Assembly: GCF_004362215.1 (NCBI RefSeq)
Contig: NZ_SNWR01000001.1
Coordinates: forward strand, 5,624,001 to 5,688,000
Length of the DNA stretch: 64,000 nucleotides
Direction: 5' to 3'
Source of the DNA: Paractinoplanes brasiliensis
GTDB taxonomy: Bacteria > Actinomycetota > Actinomycetes > Mycobacteriales > Micromonosporaceae
Part shown: positions 18,826-27,768 of the stretch, in pieces
How the letters are laid out: each line of letters begins with the position of its first letter
How positions within the stretch are numbered: the stretch's first letter is position 1
Made by a program: the position numbers and the translations under genes
The notes under the pieces: generated by a model
What the model was told of the DNA's origin: nothing
What the model saw: only the letters and a program-made list of their open reading frames with translations
Databases searched by the model: none

Positions 18826-21120
18826 TTGTCAAGCTTCGCCGCGGCGGATTTCCAAGCCGAACAGGCGTACCTCACCACCCTCTACAACCGGCTGGACAGC
18901 CTGCGCGCGCAGGCCGACGAGCGTCTCCGCGCGATTCTGCTCGAGGCCGGCGGCACCCCGCAGGGCCGCGCCCAGCGTGAGGCGACCCGGGCGCACTACT
19001 CCGAACAACTGGCCCAGATGAATGCGGTGGAGAACGCGCTCTGCTTCGGCCGGCTCGACTTCGTCGCCGGTCAGCCCCGCTACATCGGCCGGATCGGACT
19101 GTCCGCCGAGGAGCACGACCGGGATCCCCTTCTCGTCGACTGGCGCGCCCCCGCGTCGCGGCCGTTCTATCTCGCCACCGCGGTGTCGCCCGACGGGGTG
19201 AAACGCCGCCGGCATCTGCGCACCAAGGGCCGCACGCTGACCGGCATCGACGACGAGGTGCTCGACCTCGAGGCGGGCGAGAGCGGCGGCCGCGAGGACG
19301 TGACCGGGGAGGCGGCGCTGCTGTCGGCGCTGACCGCCAACCGCACGGGCCGGATGCGCGACATCGTCGAGACCATCCAGGCCGAGCAGGACGAGGTGAT
19401 CCGGGCCGGGCTGCCGGGGATCATGGTGGTGCAGGGCGGCCCCGGCACCGGCAAGACCGCCGTCGCGCTGCACCGCGCGGCGTACCTGCTCTACACGTAC
19501 CGCGGCCGGCTGACCAAGCAGGGCGTGCTGATCCTGGGGCCCAACCCGACCTTCCTGCGCTACATCTCGCAGGTGCTGCCGTCGCTCGCCGAGACCGGGG
19601 TGCTGCTGGCCACGCTGGGGGACATGTTTCCCGGCGTACGGGCGCGGGCCGTTGAACCCCCGGCCACGGCGGCGCTGAAGGGCAGCACCGCGATGCTCGA
19701 CGTCCTGGCCCGCGCGGTGGCCGACTGGCAGACCGTGCCGGACACGTACGCCGAGGTCGACCACGACGGATATCCGCTGCGCATCGAACGGTCGGTGCTG
19801 GAGGACGCGCGTGCCGTGGCCCGCCGCTCCGGACGCCCGCACAACGTGGCCCGCTCGATCTTCGTGACCGAGGCGATCCACGCGCTGTCGCTCGAGATCG
19901 CCGAGCGGATCGGCGCCGACCCGCTGGGCGGGGAGAACCTGCTCTCCGAGGCCGACCTGGCCGAGACACGCCGCGAACTGCGCGAGGACGTCGACGTGCA
20001 GCAGGCGCTGTTCGACTTCTGGCCGGTGCTCACCCCCCGCCGGGTGCTGCGCGAGTTGCTCAGCGACCCCGACCGGCTGGCGTCGGCCGCCGCCGGGCTG
20101 ACCGAGGCCGAGCAGGCCCTGCTGCTGCGCGATCACGACGCCCGGTGGACGCCGGCCGACGTGCCGCTGCTCGACGAGCTGGCCGAGCTGCTCGGCGTCG
20201 ACGACACCCTCAAGGCGCGCCAGGCCGCGCAGGAGAGGCGCGAGGCCATCGAGTACGCCGAGGGTGTGCTCGAGATCGTCGAGGGTTCCCGGTCGCTCGA
20301 CTTCGAGGACCAGGAGGAAGAGATTCTGTCCGCGATCGACGTCGTCGACGCGAGCGCGTTCGTCGAGCGGCACGAGGTGCTCGACACCCGCACCGCCGCC
20401 GAGCGGGCCGCCGTCGACCGTACGTGGGTGTTCGGGCACGTGATCGTCGACGAGGCGCAGGAGCTGTCCCCGATGGCGTGGCGGCTGCTCATGCGGCGCT
20501 GCCCGAGCCGCTCGATGACCGTTGTCGGCGACGTCGCCCAGACCTCGGAACTGGCCGGCACCACCACCTGGGAGCAGGTCTTCGAGCCGTACGTGGCGCA
20601 GCGCTGGAACCTGGTCGAGCTGACCGTGAACTACCGGACGCCGGCCGAGGTGATGGCGGTGGCGGCCGACGTGCTGGGCGCGCTCGACCCCGCGCTGGAA
20701 CCGCCCCGCTCGGTGCGGACCGCCGGCGTGGATCCGTGGGCGCTGCGGGTGCCGGCGGTCGCGCTGGCGGCCGAGACCATTGCGGCCGTACGCGTGGAGG
20801 CCGCCGAAGCGGGTGAGGGGCGCGTCGGCGTACTGGCGCCGGAGGGTCTTGCGGCGGATCTCGGGCGCGCCCTCGTCGAGGCGGTGCCGGGCGCGGCCGT
20901 TGGCGAGCAGCCCGACCTGCTCAACCAGGTGGTGCTGATGACCGTACGGCAGGCCAAGGGTCTGGAGTTCGACTCGGTGATCGTGGTCGAGCCCGACCGG
21001 ATCATCGCGGAGAGCCCGCGCGGCCTGTCCGACCTCTACGTGGCGGTCACCCGCGCCACCCGGCGGCTCGGTGTGCTGCACACGACCGACCTGCCCAAGG
21101 TGCTCAGCGCGCTGGCATGA
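18826..21120 (+). CDS. helD: HelD-type UvrD-like helicase (RNA polymerase-associated)
   Basis: Superfamily 1 ATPase of the HelD group, 764 aa, which binds and remodels or recycles RNA polymerase. The first 65 residues are helical and charged, like the HelD N-terminal arm that enters the polymerase secondary channel. Then GRIGLS...LLVDWRAPASRPFY, Walker A QGGPGTGKTA at about 203-212, Walker B HVIVDEAQELSPMAW, VVGDVAQTS, NYRTPAEVM, RQAKGLEFDSVIVVEP and LYVAVTRATRRL. TTG at 18826 has AAGGGGAG five bases upstream; GTG 18820 or ATG 18802 are alternatives. It is enclosed by two FliA/WhiG-like sigma genes. Class II HelD, as in mycobacteria and streptomycetes, is the likely subtype. Confidence 0.9.
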   Translation: MSSFAAADFQAEQAYLTTLYNRLDSLRAQADERLRAILLEAGGTPQGRAQREATRAHYSEQLAQMNAVENALCFGRLDFVAGQPRYIGRIGLSAEEHDRDPLLVDWRAPASRPFYLATAVSPDGVKRRRHLRTKGRTLTGIDDEVLDLEAGESGGREDVTGEAALLSALTANRTGRMRDIVETIQAEQDEVIRAGLPGIMVVQGGPGTGKTAVALHRAAYLLYTYRGRLTKQGVLILGPNPTFLRYISQVLPSLAETGVLLATLGDMFPGVRARAVEPPATAALKGSTAMLDVLARAVADWQTVPDTYAEVDHDGYPLRIERSVLEDARAVARRSGRPHNVARSIFVTEAIHALSLEIAERIGADPLGGENLLSEADLAETRRELREDVDVQQALFDFWPVLTPRRVLRELLSDPDRLASAAAGLTEAEQALLLRDHDARWTPADVPLLDELAELLGVDDTLKARQAAQERREAIEYAEGVLEIVEGSRSLDFEDQEEEILSAIDVVDASAFVERHEVLDTRTAAERAAVDRTWVFGHVIVDEAQELSPMAWRLLMRRCPSRSMTVVGDVAQTSELAGTTTWEQVFEPYVAQRWNLVELTVNYRTPAEVMAVAADVLGALDPALEPPRSVRTAGVDPWALRVPAVALAAETIAAVRVEAAEAGEGRVGVLAPEGLAADLGRALVEAVPGAAVGEQPDLLNQVVLMTVRQAKGLEFDSVIVVEPDRIIAESPRGLSDLYVAVTRATRRLGVLHTTDLPKVLSALA

Positions 21121-21122
21121 CG

Positions 21123-21154
21123 AAAGAGGGCTCGGCTTTTGCCGAGCCCTCTTT
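21123..21154. terminator. Strong bidirectional terminator after helD
   Basis: A perfect 14-bp stem (21123-21136 with 21141-21154) reading AAAGAGGGCTCGGC, with a TTTT loop and flanking T/A runs. It separates helD from the converging sigma-factor gene that ends at 21161. Confidence 0.92.
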
Positions 21155-21160
21155 CCCTGG

Positions 21161-22072
21161 TCAGGCGGCCGTGAGTGGTCCGCGGCTGTACGCGGTGTGG
21201 CCGTGCGCGTTGCTCAGCGCCAGCCGGCTGTGCACCGAGGTGCTCTCGGCGATCGAGTTGTAGTACGAGGCCCGGCGGCGGGCCGTGATGCTCTCCGGGT
21301 TGTCCGGAACCGGCGCCAGCTCCGGGTTGAGGTGGGTGTTCAGGCCGTCCTTGAGCAGCGACAACGCCTCGGCGCGAAGCTGCGACACCCGCGACTCGGT
21401 GACGCCCAGGTCGGCCGCGATGTCGGCCATCGGCCGCTCCTGCAGGAAGTACTCGGTGACGACGACCTGCAGGCGCTCCGGAAGCGAGCCGATCGCGTGG
21501 TGCAGGTAGCCGATCTGCTCGCGGCGCAGCAGCATGTCCTCCGGGCCCGGCGTCTTCTCGGTCACCAGGTCGTCGGCGCTGCTGGTCGTGAAACCCTGCA
21601 ACGACAGCACGGTCGCGCGCTGCACGTCGGTGTCGGTCTGCTTGAGGTCGCTGGTGGTGGTGCCCAGGGCCTGGGCCAGCTCGTCGGCGGTGGGCGTACG
21701 GCCCAGGGTCGTGGTCAGCGCCTGACGGGTCGTGTCGGTGGCGCGGGCCTTGGTGCGCACCGAGCGGGTCGCCCAGTCCAGCGAGCGCAGCTCGTCGAGG
21801 ATGGCGCCGCGGATGCGGGTGCTGGCGAAGCGGTGGAACGGGATGCCCCGGTTCGGGTCCCAGCCGCGGGCCGCGGTGACCAGGGCGTGCAGCCCGGCGC
21901 TGGTCAGGTCGTCGCGGTGAATGTGGTTGGGGATGCGGCTGAGCATGTCGCGCACCAGGTGACCGACGAGCGGCATGTGGGTGCGGATGATCTCTTCCTG
22001 CTCGGCCGGGGACAGCACCGTCGTGGCGGCGGTGTCGGCAACGAGGTCGGCAGCGTTCGCGATGCTGGTCAT
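21161..22072 (-). CDS. FliA/WhiG-family sigma factor (copy 2)
   Basis: 303 aa. Paralogue of the sigma factor at 17177-18058: both share HMPLVGHLVR, LDELRSLDWA/LDELRGLDWA, SLQGF, and the region 4 motif IAADLGVTESRVSQLRAEAL/IAEDLGVTESRVSQLRAEAL. A longer N-terminus (about 30 residues) precedes region 2. The C-terminal extension also matches (ITARRRASYYNSIAES). GGGGAG stands before the ATG at 22072. Region 2 differs in places (NHIHRDDLTSAGLHAL), so promoter preference may differ. Converges on helD. Confidence 0.93.
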   Translation of the reverse strand: MTSIANAADLVADTAATTVLSPAEQEEIIRTHMPLVGHLVRDMLSRIPNHIHRDDLTSAGLHALVTAARGWDPNRGIPFHRFASTRIRGAILDELRSLDWATRSVRTKARATDTTRQALTTTLGRTPTADELAQALGTTTSDLKQTDTDVQRATVLSLQGFTTSSADDLVTEKTPGPEDMLLRREQIGYLHHAIGSLPERLQVVVTEYFLQERPMADIAADLGVTESRVSQLRAEALSLLKDGLNTHLNPELAPVPDNPESITARRRASYYNSIAESTSVHSRLALSNAHGHTAYSRGPLTAA

Positions 22073-22296
22073 GTGTGTTCTCCCCGTGGTCGGCGGCCCT
22101 TGCTTCGCAGGGGCTCGTCGGCGTTACACAGGGAGGTTCGTCAGCGGGTCGGTGCGGGCTGAGTACCACAAGGGTGCGCAAAGGTTGTTGTTCCCGAGGC
22201 CCCGCTATCTCTCTCACCATCGGGTGTGGCTGTGGGTTGGTTGAGAACTCGGGGCCGTGTCTTTGCTCCGTTGCCCCGGCCTGGCACCTTTGGCGC

Positions 22297-22812
22297 ATGG
22301 ACCTCACCGACAGCGCCTGGCTGATCAACCTGGTCGCCGGGGTGGCGATCGCCGTGGGCGTGGTCGGCGTGGTGATCCCAGTCGTGCCCGGCCTGCTGCT
22401 GAGCTGGGCCGGGGTGCTGCTGTGGGCGATCTTCGGCGAGGGCAGCGACGCGGTGCGCTGGCTGGTGCTGGTCGTGGCCACCGCCGTGGCCCTGCTCGGC
22501 GGCCTGATCAAATACCTCGTGCCGGGGCGCCGGCTCAAGACCGCGGGCGTGCCCAACTCGGCGCTGCTGGCGGGCGGTCTGCTCGGCGTGATCGGCTTCT
22601 TCGTGATCCCGGTGCTGGGGCTGCCGCTCGGGTTCGTCCTCGGCGTCTATCTGGTCGAGCGCGTACGCCTCGGGCCCGGCCAGGCGTGGTCCTCCACCAA
22701 GTACGCGCTGCACGCGGCGGGCATGGCCATGCTGATCGAGTTCACCGCCGCGCTGGCGGTGGCCGTCGTCTGGGTCTTCGGCCTGCTCTGGTCGGGCTGG
22801 GCCCTGCCCTGA
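22297..22812 (+). CDS. DUF456-family membrane protein
   Basis: 171 aa and almost wholly hydrophobic, with about four or five membrane helices and the duplicated glycine-rich pattern of DUF456 (VGVVGVVIPVVPGLLLSWAG in the first half; AGGLLGVIGFFVIPVLGLPLG in the second). ATG at 22297; the open frame upstream to 22075 lacks family resemblance. Function of the family is unknown. No clear ribosome site, so a leaderless message is possible. Confidence 0.85.
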   Translation: MDLTDSAWLINLVAGVAIAVGVVGVVIPVVPGLLLSWAGVLLWAIFGEGSDAVRWLVLVVATAVALLGGLIKYLVPGRRLKTAGVPNSALLAGGLLGVIGFFVIPVLGLPLGFVLGVYLVERVRLGPGQAWSSTKYALHAAGMAMLIEFTAALAVAVVWVFGLLWSGWALP

Positions 22813-22912
22813 GCCGCCGGGGTGAGCGGCTCGGCGGCGGCCCGGTCAGGCCCTGAGATCAACCCGGCTTGGCGGCTCGGCCTGGCGACCCGGGCCGGGG
22901 CAATGGCCTGGC

Positions 22913-24340
22913 TCAGGCGCGGCGGCCCGGCAGCGGTCCTGCTCCGGCTCGGGAGCGCGTACGGGGGCGCCTGCGGCGGCGCTGGGTGAGCAGCAGGAGC
23001 ATCGGTGCGGCGGCCAGCAGCAGCGCCACCGACATCGCCGCGGCCACCGAGAGGATCTGCGGCGGGCGGGAACCGGCGGGCACCGCGGCGGCGGGCGCGG
23101 CCGGCTCGGCGGCCGGTGCGGCGGTCGCGGGCGCCACCTCCTGCGGCGAGACCAGCTTGCCGACCGACTCGTCCCGCGGCAGCGAGAAACCCCAGTCGAG
23201 CAGCGCCGCCCCCTGCTGCCAGCCCCGCAACGGACGCGCCTCGGCCCCGAGCAGCGTCACCACCAGGCGCCGGCCGTTGCGCTGGGCCGCTCCCACGTAG
23301 CTGTGCCGGGCCAGCGTCGTGAAGCCGGTCTTGCCGCCCAGCGCGCCCGGATAGTTGAAGATCAGCTTGTTCTCGTTCTGGAACTGGAACCCGCCCTTCT
23401 TCAGCTTCGGCTGGGCGGGCATCTGGGCCGTCCTCGTCAGCACGTACCGGCGGAAGTCGGCGTTCGCGAACGCGACCCGGGCGATCAGGGCCAGGTCGTA
23501 CGCGCTGGTGAACTGCCCCGGGCCGTCCAGCCCCGACGGGGTCGCGGCGTGGGTCTGATAGGCGCCGATCCGCTTGGCCAGCGCGTTCATCTCGCCCACG
23601 GTCCTGCGTACGCCGTCGGGACCGCCTCCGCCGGCCAGCCGGGCCAGCGCGTTGGCGGCGTCGTTGCCCGAGTTGAGCATCAGGCCCAGCCACAGCGTCG
23701 AGATCGGATAGGTGCCGCCGACCACCAGCCCGACCGCCGAGCTGCCCGGCTCGATGTCGAGGTCGCCGCGGGTCACGGTGATCCGCTTGTCCGGGTCCAG
23801 CTTGTCGATCACGGTGGCGGCCAGCAGGGTCTTCTGCACGCTGGCCGGGGTGTGGAAGACGTGCGGGCCGCAGCCGCCGAGCACCTCGCCGGTGTCGAGG
23901 TCGGCCACCATCCAGGTGGTCGCGGTGACCGCCGGGGGCTGCTTCGCGCCGGCCGGGATGATCAGGCCGTGGGTGGCCAGCGCGTCGCCGCCGATCGCGC
24001 TGCCCACCGGGTCGTCGGGCGGGGGCTTCGGGGCGGGGGGACGGTTCGGCGGGGGCGCCACCTTGGGCTTGGGACAGGGAATCTCCGACGGAGCCTGCGC
24101 CGAGGCCGCGCGGGTCAGCGCGGCCGGGGCAGCGAACGCCGGGGCAGCGGGAGCCAGGGCGGCGGAGGCAGCGAACGCCGGGGCAGCGGCGGCCAGGGCG
24201 GCCGCGGAGGCGGCGGCCGGGGCAGCGGCGGCGGAGGTAGCGGCGGAGGCCGGGGCTGCGGCGGCGGACGCCGGGGCGGCCGGGACGAGGGCAGGTAGAA
24301 GGGCGGCGGCGCAGGACGCGGCCAGGGCACGATGGATCAA
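22913..24340 (-). CDS. D-alanyl-D-alanine carboxypeptidase (peptidase S11)
   Basis: Penicillin-binding protein that trims peptidoglycan stem peptides outside the membrane. The three active-site motifs are present: SVQK (SxxK) in HTPASVQKTLLAATV, SGN in LMLNSGNDAANAL, and KTG in LGGKTGFTTL. The N-terminus is a signal peptide; then an Ala/Pro-rich linker of about 90 residues with repeated A-x-P-A-F-A blocks. Near the C-terminus a membrane helix (AAAMSVALLLAAAPMLLLL) is followed by an Arg-rich tail. The start is TTG at 24340, overlapping the TGA of the upstream gene (TTGA). 475 aa. Confidence 0.9.
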   Translation of the reverse strand: MIHRALAASCAAALLPALVPAAPASAAAAPASAATSAAAAPAAASAAALAAAAPAFAASAALAPAAPAFAAPAALTRAASAQAPSEIPCPKPKVAPPPNRPPAPKPPPDDPVGSAIGGDALATHGLIIPAGAKQPPAVTATTWMVADLDTGEVLGGCGPHVFHTPASVQKTLLAATVIDKLDPDKRITVTRGDLDIEPGSSAVGLVVGGTYPISTLWLGLMLNSGNDAANALARLAGGGGPDGVRRTVGEMNALAKRIGAYQTHAATPSGLDGPGQFTSAYDLALIARVAFANADFRRYVLTRTAQMPAQPKLKKGGFQFQNENKLIFNYPGALGGKTGFTTLARHSYVGAAQRNGRRLVVTLLGAEARPLRGWQQGAALLDWGFSLPRDESVGKLVSPQEVAPATAAPAAEPAAPAAAVPAGSRPPQILSVAAAMSVALLLAAAPMLLLLTQRRRRRPRTRSRAGAGPLPGRRA

Positions 24341-24765
24341 GGCCAGGAGACCCCCGCCTCGAGCCGCTGATCGAGAAGCTGCCGCAGGGGAACCGTCTCG
24401 CCGTCGCCGCCGCCCGCGCCGACGATCAGCCGGGGCATGCTCGGCGTCAGCTCGGCGCCGGTGAAGCGGGCGCGCAACGAGGCCGGCACGGTCAACACGT
24501 AGTACTCCCCGTCCTCGCCGACGGCGACCGAACGGTTCGATTTGAGGTACCACCCACGCACATGGGTTCGATACGTGGCCCGGCCGTCGAAGGTTCGAGC
24601 CTGCAGGGTATGAGCCGGCAGCCCGCGTTCGGCGGCGCGGCGGACGAAGTCGTCGAGCAGCGCCGCCGCCTCGCGCGCCTCCGCGGCCCGGCCGGCCTCG
24701 AGCGCGGCCGCGTGGCCGGCGATGGCCTGCCGTCGCTGTTCCTGCCAGTCGGCTTCCCGCTCCAT
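24337..24765 (-). CDS. Hypothetical protein upstream of the carboxypeptidase
   Basis: 142 aa, soluble. A helical Ala/Glu-rich N-terminal half (WQEQRRQAIAGHAAALEAGRAAE) precedes a beta-rich part with the segment RGWYLKSNRSVAVGEDGEYYVLTV, which looks like a small binding domain. ATG at 24765 is preferred to 24930 because the longer reading is unlike any protein and crosses the likely promoter. Its stop overlaps the carboxypeptidase start, so the two are likely co-translated and may work together. Family not recognised. Confidence 0.7.
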   Translation of the reverse strand: MEREADWQEQRRQAIAGHAAALEAGRAAEAREAAALLDDFVRRAAERGLPAHTLQARTFDGRATYRTHVRGWYLKSNRSVAVGEDGEYYVLTVPASLRARFTGAELTPSMPRLIVGAGGGDGETVPLRQLLDQRLEAGVSWP

Positions 24766-24965
24766 GCCAGCGACCCTAGGTGATGTCCCGCCGCCCGGCC
24801 AAGCCGAGCTTTCCGCGCTGATTCCGGCGAATGCCCGTACGGTCATTTCAATACTTAGTCGGTGCGGGCCGGGGAAAGAATTGCGAATTCGCGTCGGACG
24901 GTTGCGCGAGATGGCCGTTTCGAGCAACACTTGGCGCGGTTGGTCGGGCGGACTCGGGAGTCGTC

Positions 24966-25313
24966 ATGGCGCGGCAGGTAATCACCACTCTGATCGACGA
25001 TCTGGACGGAAAGAAGGCCGACCGTACGGTCGAGTTCAGTCTGGACGGCATTAACTACACGATCGACCTTTCCGAGGCCAATGCGGGGAAGCTGCGTAAG
25101 GCCCTGGATCCGTACATCAACGCCGGCACCCGGCTCGGCCGCGCCGCCGGTCGTGTGCCGCCCCGGCGTGCCGGCGGCGGGCGCACCGCGGGGTCGCGCG
25201 ACGAAAACCGTCAGATCCGCGAGTGGGCGACGGCCAACGGGCATCAGATTTCCGAGCGCGGGCGTATTCCACAGAGCGTGACGCAGGCTTACCGCGCGGC
25301 GAACGGGCGCTGA
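24966..25313 (+). CDS. lsr2: Lsr2 nucleoid-associated xenogeneic silencer
   Basis: 115 aa. The N-terminal half (MARQVITTLIDDLDGKKADRTVEFSLDG) forms the oligomerisation domain; the C-terminal half (NRQIREWATANGHQISERGRIP) is the DNA-binding domain with the AT-minor-groove RGR motif at about residue 98. Lsr2 silences AT-rich foreign DNA, and AT-richer patches with toxin-antitoxin genes are present in this window. The region before the gene is AT-rich for this genome (24840-24885), suggesting autoregulation, which is known in the family but not shown here. Confidence 0.95.
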   Translation: MARQVITTLIDDLDGKKADRTVEFSLDGINYTIDLSEANAGKLRKALDPYINAGTRLGRAAGRVPPRRAGGGRTAGSRDENRQIREWATANGHQISERGRIPQSVTQAYRAANGR

Positions 25314-25347
25314 CCGAGCCGCGCCCGCCGCGCGTGCGAAATGCGCG

Positions 25348-25551
25348 TCAGGAAAGGCGTAGCCGGGGCAGCCGGGACGCCACCGATTCCAGGGCCTTTT
25401 CGTCGCCCGCATACCAACCCGACTCGCGCGGCCAATGGGTGATCACGTCGGTGAACCCCAGCTCCCGGGCGCGGCCCACGGCGTCCTCGAACGTCTCGGC
25501 GCTGCTCGGCGAATAGACCGGTGACGAGTCGAGGTTGAGGTAGCGCGGCAT
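25348..25551 (-). pseudogene. C-terminal remnant of an LLM-type oxidoreductase
   Basis: A 67-aa reading frame (YLNLDSSPVY at the start, GFTDVITHWPR and GWYAGDEKALESVASRL later) looks like the last strands and helices of a luciferase-like F420/FMN oxidoreductase, whose full length is near 300 aa. Upstream in frame there is no start codon for 23 codons back to the marR stop, and the rest of the enzyme is missing. So this is probably a truncated gene; expression as a small protein from the ATG at 25551 is possible. Confidence 0.5.
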
Positions 25552-25617
25552 GGCGTCGCGGGCCTGGCCGGCCGCGTCGGGGGCCGTTGGCGGCCACCAC
25601 GAACGGCCGACGCTACC

Positions 25618-26076
25618 TCACGCCGTACGCAGGGATTTGTCCTCGGCCTCGCCCCCGGCGGCCGCCGCGAACGCCTGCAGCGCGCGCACCAGCTCGTCGC
25701 GCCGGCCGTCCGGCATCCGCCCGATCACCTCGGCCAATGCCCGGCGGCGGCGTTCGCGCAACTCGTCGAGCAGGCGGCGGGCGGCCGGGGTCAGCAGCAG
25801 CCGCACCTCGCGCCTGTCCCGCGGGTCGGGTTCCCGGCGCAGCAGGCCGGTCGCCTCGAGCCGGTCGCAGAGGCGGCTGGCCGACGACGGCACGACCTCG
25901 AGCGCCTCGGCGAGGCGGCTCATGTTGGTGTGCCGGTTGCCGGCCACGATCGTCAGCACGCGCAGCTGGGCGGGCGGCACACTCGGTTGCTGCCCGGCCC
26001 CGGCCGAATCGAGGACCGACACCAGCGCGTCCACCGTCGACTCGACGGTGGAGGCGACGTCGGAGACCCGGTCCAT
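25618..26076 (-). CDS. MarR-family transcriptional regulator
   Basis: 152 aa. Winged helix-turn-helix of the MarR type: LRVLTIVAGNRHTNMSRLAEAL, then the recognition helix PSSASRLCDRLEATGLLRRE and wing DPRDRREVRLLLTPAA. ATG at 26076 has AGGGGA nine bases upstream; an in-frame ATG at 26109 is possible. Helical C-terminus with a basic patch (ERRRRALAEV). MarR proteins respond to small phenolics or oxidants. Ligand unknown. Confidence 0.9.
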   Translation of the reverse strand: MDRVSDVASTVESTVDALVSVLDSAGAGQQPSVPPAQLRVLTIVAGNRHTNMSRLAEALEVVPSSASRLCDRLEATGLLRREPDPRDRREVRLLLTPAARRLLDELRERRRRALAEVIGRMPDGRRDELVRALQAFAAAAGGEAEDKSLRTA

Positions 26077-26146
26077 GGCGGATGTTCCCCTGTTCGTCAG
26101 GCGGAGCATGAGGATGCGCCTAGCCTCTACCCGCGCCGGGGAGGAT

Positions 26147-27289
26147 TCATGCCGTCCCGCGGAGCCAATCCAGGCACACGATGACGGCGTCGTCCTCCTG
26201 CTCGGCGCCGGCGTGGTATTCGCGAAGCGCGCGGATCACCGTACCCACTGCCTCGCTCGGCGGTTGCAGGCGTGTGCGGCGCAGGGCGCTGAGCAGACCC
26301 GTTTCCCCGTACGGGGTCCGGCCGCCGGGCTGGGCCGAGTGCACGCCGTCGCTCACCACGAGCAGGCGGTCGCCCGGCTCCAGCTGCACCTTCTGGATCT
26401 CGTACCGGCTGTCGCCGAACATGCCGAGCGGCAGCTGCTGTTCCAGACTGACCGCGCGGATGTCGCCCTCGTGCGCGATCAGGGCCCGGGGCGAGCCGGC
26501 GTCGACCGCCTCGATCGTGCCGCCGACCAGGTCGATCTCGAGCAGCAGGGTCGCCAGGTGGGCGGCGCCGCCGTGCCGGGAGTAGAGCGCGTCGGAGGCG
26601 AGTTCGGCCTGCTCGACGATGTTGGCCCCGGACCGGCGGGCGTTGCGCATGGCGTTGACCACGACAGTGGTCAGCAGCGCGGCCTCGATGCCGTCGCCGT
26701 GCCCGTTGAGCACGGTGAGGGTGAGCCGGTCGTCGGTGACGGCCCAGTCGTAGTGGTCGCCGTACATCGCGTACGCCGGTTCCAGCTGACCGGCCAGGCG
26801 GAACCGTTCGCCGCTGAGCGAGCGGCCGGGCAGCAGCTCCCACTGCAGCTCGGCGGCCATGGTGAGGCGCTGCCGGCGCGAGACCTGGCGGTAGCGGTCG
26901 GTGTCCTTGGCGGCAGCGCGCAGGGCCAGGGCCAGCTCGTCGGCGATCGAGGTGATCTCGGTGCGGAGCTCGCCGGTCAGCGTCTCGGTGAGCTCGACGC
27001 GCAGCACGCCGATGCGGTCGCCCCACGTGCTCAGGGGGAGCAGCAGACGCCGGGAACCGTTGTCGGTCACCGGCTGCTGACTGCCGAAACACCGCTGCTC
27101 GAGGGGGCCGCCGGGCGGCGAACCGGGTTCGAGGACGGGCCACAGGGCGCCCATGGTCAGGTCGGTCAGCAGCACCTCGGTCGCGCTGACCGGGAACCAG
27201 GTGCGCAGGTGCTCGGCGACGACCTCGGGGAGCCGATCGGGCGGCGCAGCGCGCAGGAACGAGCCGACAGATGCCGGACGAACGGACAC
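26147..27289 (-). CDS. PP2C/SpoIIE-type protein phosphatase (RsbU-like)
   Basis: 380 aa. An N-terminal GAF-like sensor domain (about residues 10-160; LLTDLTMGALWPVL, SRRLLLPLSTWGDRIGVLRVEL) is joined through a helix to a SpoIIE-class PP2C phosphatase domain (AELQWELLPGRSL, YAMYGDHYDWAV, VLNGHGDGIEAALLTT, GDRLLVVSDGVHSA). Such enzymes dephosphorylate STAS anti-anti-sigma factors in partner-switching. Some metal-ligand positions differ from the norm: GDHYD where GGDWYD is usual, and NGHGDG where GDVxGHG is usual. GTG at 27289 follows an AGGGGA site. It lies directly downstream of the RsbW-like gene. Confidence 0.88.
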   Translation of the reverse strand: MSVRPASVGSFLRAAPPDRLPEVVAEHLRTWFPVSATEVLLTDLTMGALWPVLEPGSPPGGPLEQRCFGSQQPVTDNGSRRLLLPLSTWGDRIGVLRVELTETLTGELRTEITSIADELALALRAAAKDTDRYRQVSRRQRLTMAAELQWELLPGRSLSGERFRLAGQLEPAYAMYGDHYDWAVTDDRLTLTVLNGHGDGIEAALLTTVVVNAMRNARRSGANIVEQAELASDALYSRHGGAAHLATLLLEIDLVGGTIEAVDAGSPRALIAHEGDIRAVSLEQQLPLGMFGDSRYEIQKVQLEPGDRLLVVSDGVHSAQPGGRTPYGETGLLSALRRTRLQPPSEAVGTVIRALREYHAGAEQEDDAVIVCLDWLRGTA

Positions 27290-27381
27290 TCGATCTTCCC
27301 CTCTGTGTGTGCGTATGGAGGCAATAGTTGTTGGAGAGCAAGCATCATAGGTGCTCGCCCTCCGCCCGCCGACACGAGGTG

Positions 27382-27768
27382 CTACGCGAACGACTTCTCG
27401 AAATGGATCAAGCTGCCTCGCCTCGGCACGGAGGTCATGCGTACGTTCTCGCCCAGGGCTTTGATCAAGGCGAGCCCGCGGCCGCTCTCGCTGGACGAGT
27501 TCGCGGAGCCGACGGCCTCGGGGTCGAACCCGTCCCCGGCGTCGCGCACGTCGATCGAGCACCGGTTGTCGGCCACGTTCAGGCTGACCTCGAAGTTCTC
27601 GGTGCCGCCGGCATGGCGTACGACGTTCGAGCACGCCTCGGTGATCGCGATCTCCAGATCGTTCTGCGCATCCTGGTCCACCTGCAGGACGGCGAGGGCG
27701 GAACGCAGCATCCGCCGGACGGTGGGCACGCTGCCCGCCTCGCGAGGAAGGTCCAGCTGGACTGTCAT
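27382..27768 (-). CDS. RsbW-like serine kinase / anti-sigma ATPase
   Basis: 128 aa GHKL-type ATPase. The N-box is DLEIAITEACSNVVRHA, the G1 box VRDAGDGFDP and the G2 box SGRGLALIKAL. It belongs to the anti-sigma-factor serine kinases that bind a sigma factor and phosphorylate a STAS protein. No STAS gene was seen nearby. ATG at 27768 is chosen because AGGGGA stands 8 bases before it; ATG 27774 is only 2 bases from it. Divergent from the ECF/GH128 fusion gene. Confidence 0.88.
   Translation of the reverse strand: MTVQLDLPREAGSVPTVRRMLRSALAVLQVDQDAQNDLEIAITEACSNVVRHAGGTENFEVSLNVADNRCSIDVRDAGDGFDPEAVGSANSSSESGRGLALIKALGENVRMTSVPRRGSLIHFEKSFA

Noticed and set aside
24580..24610. GGTTCGAGCC resembling a tRNA T-loop
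   Set aside because: It is inside the hypothetical gene at 24337-24765 and no cloverleaf can be built around it.
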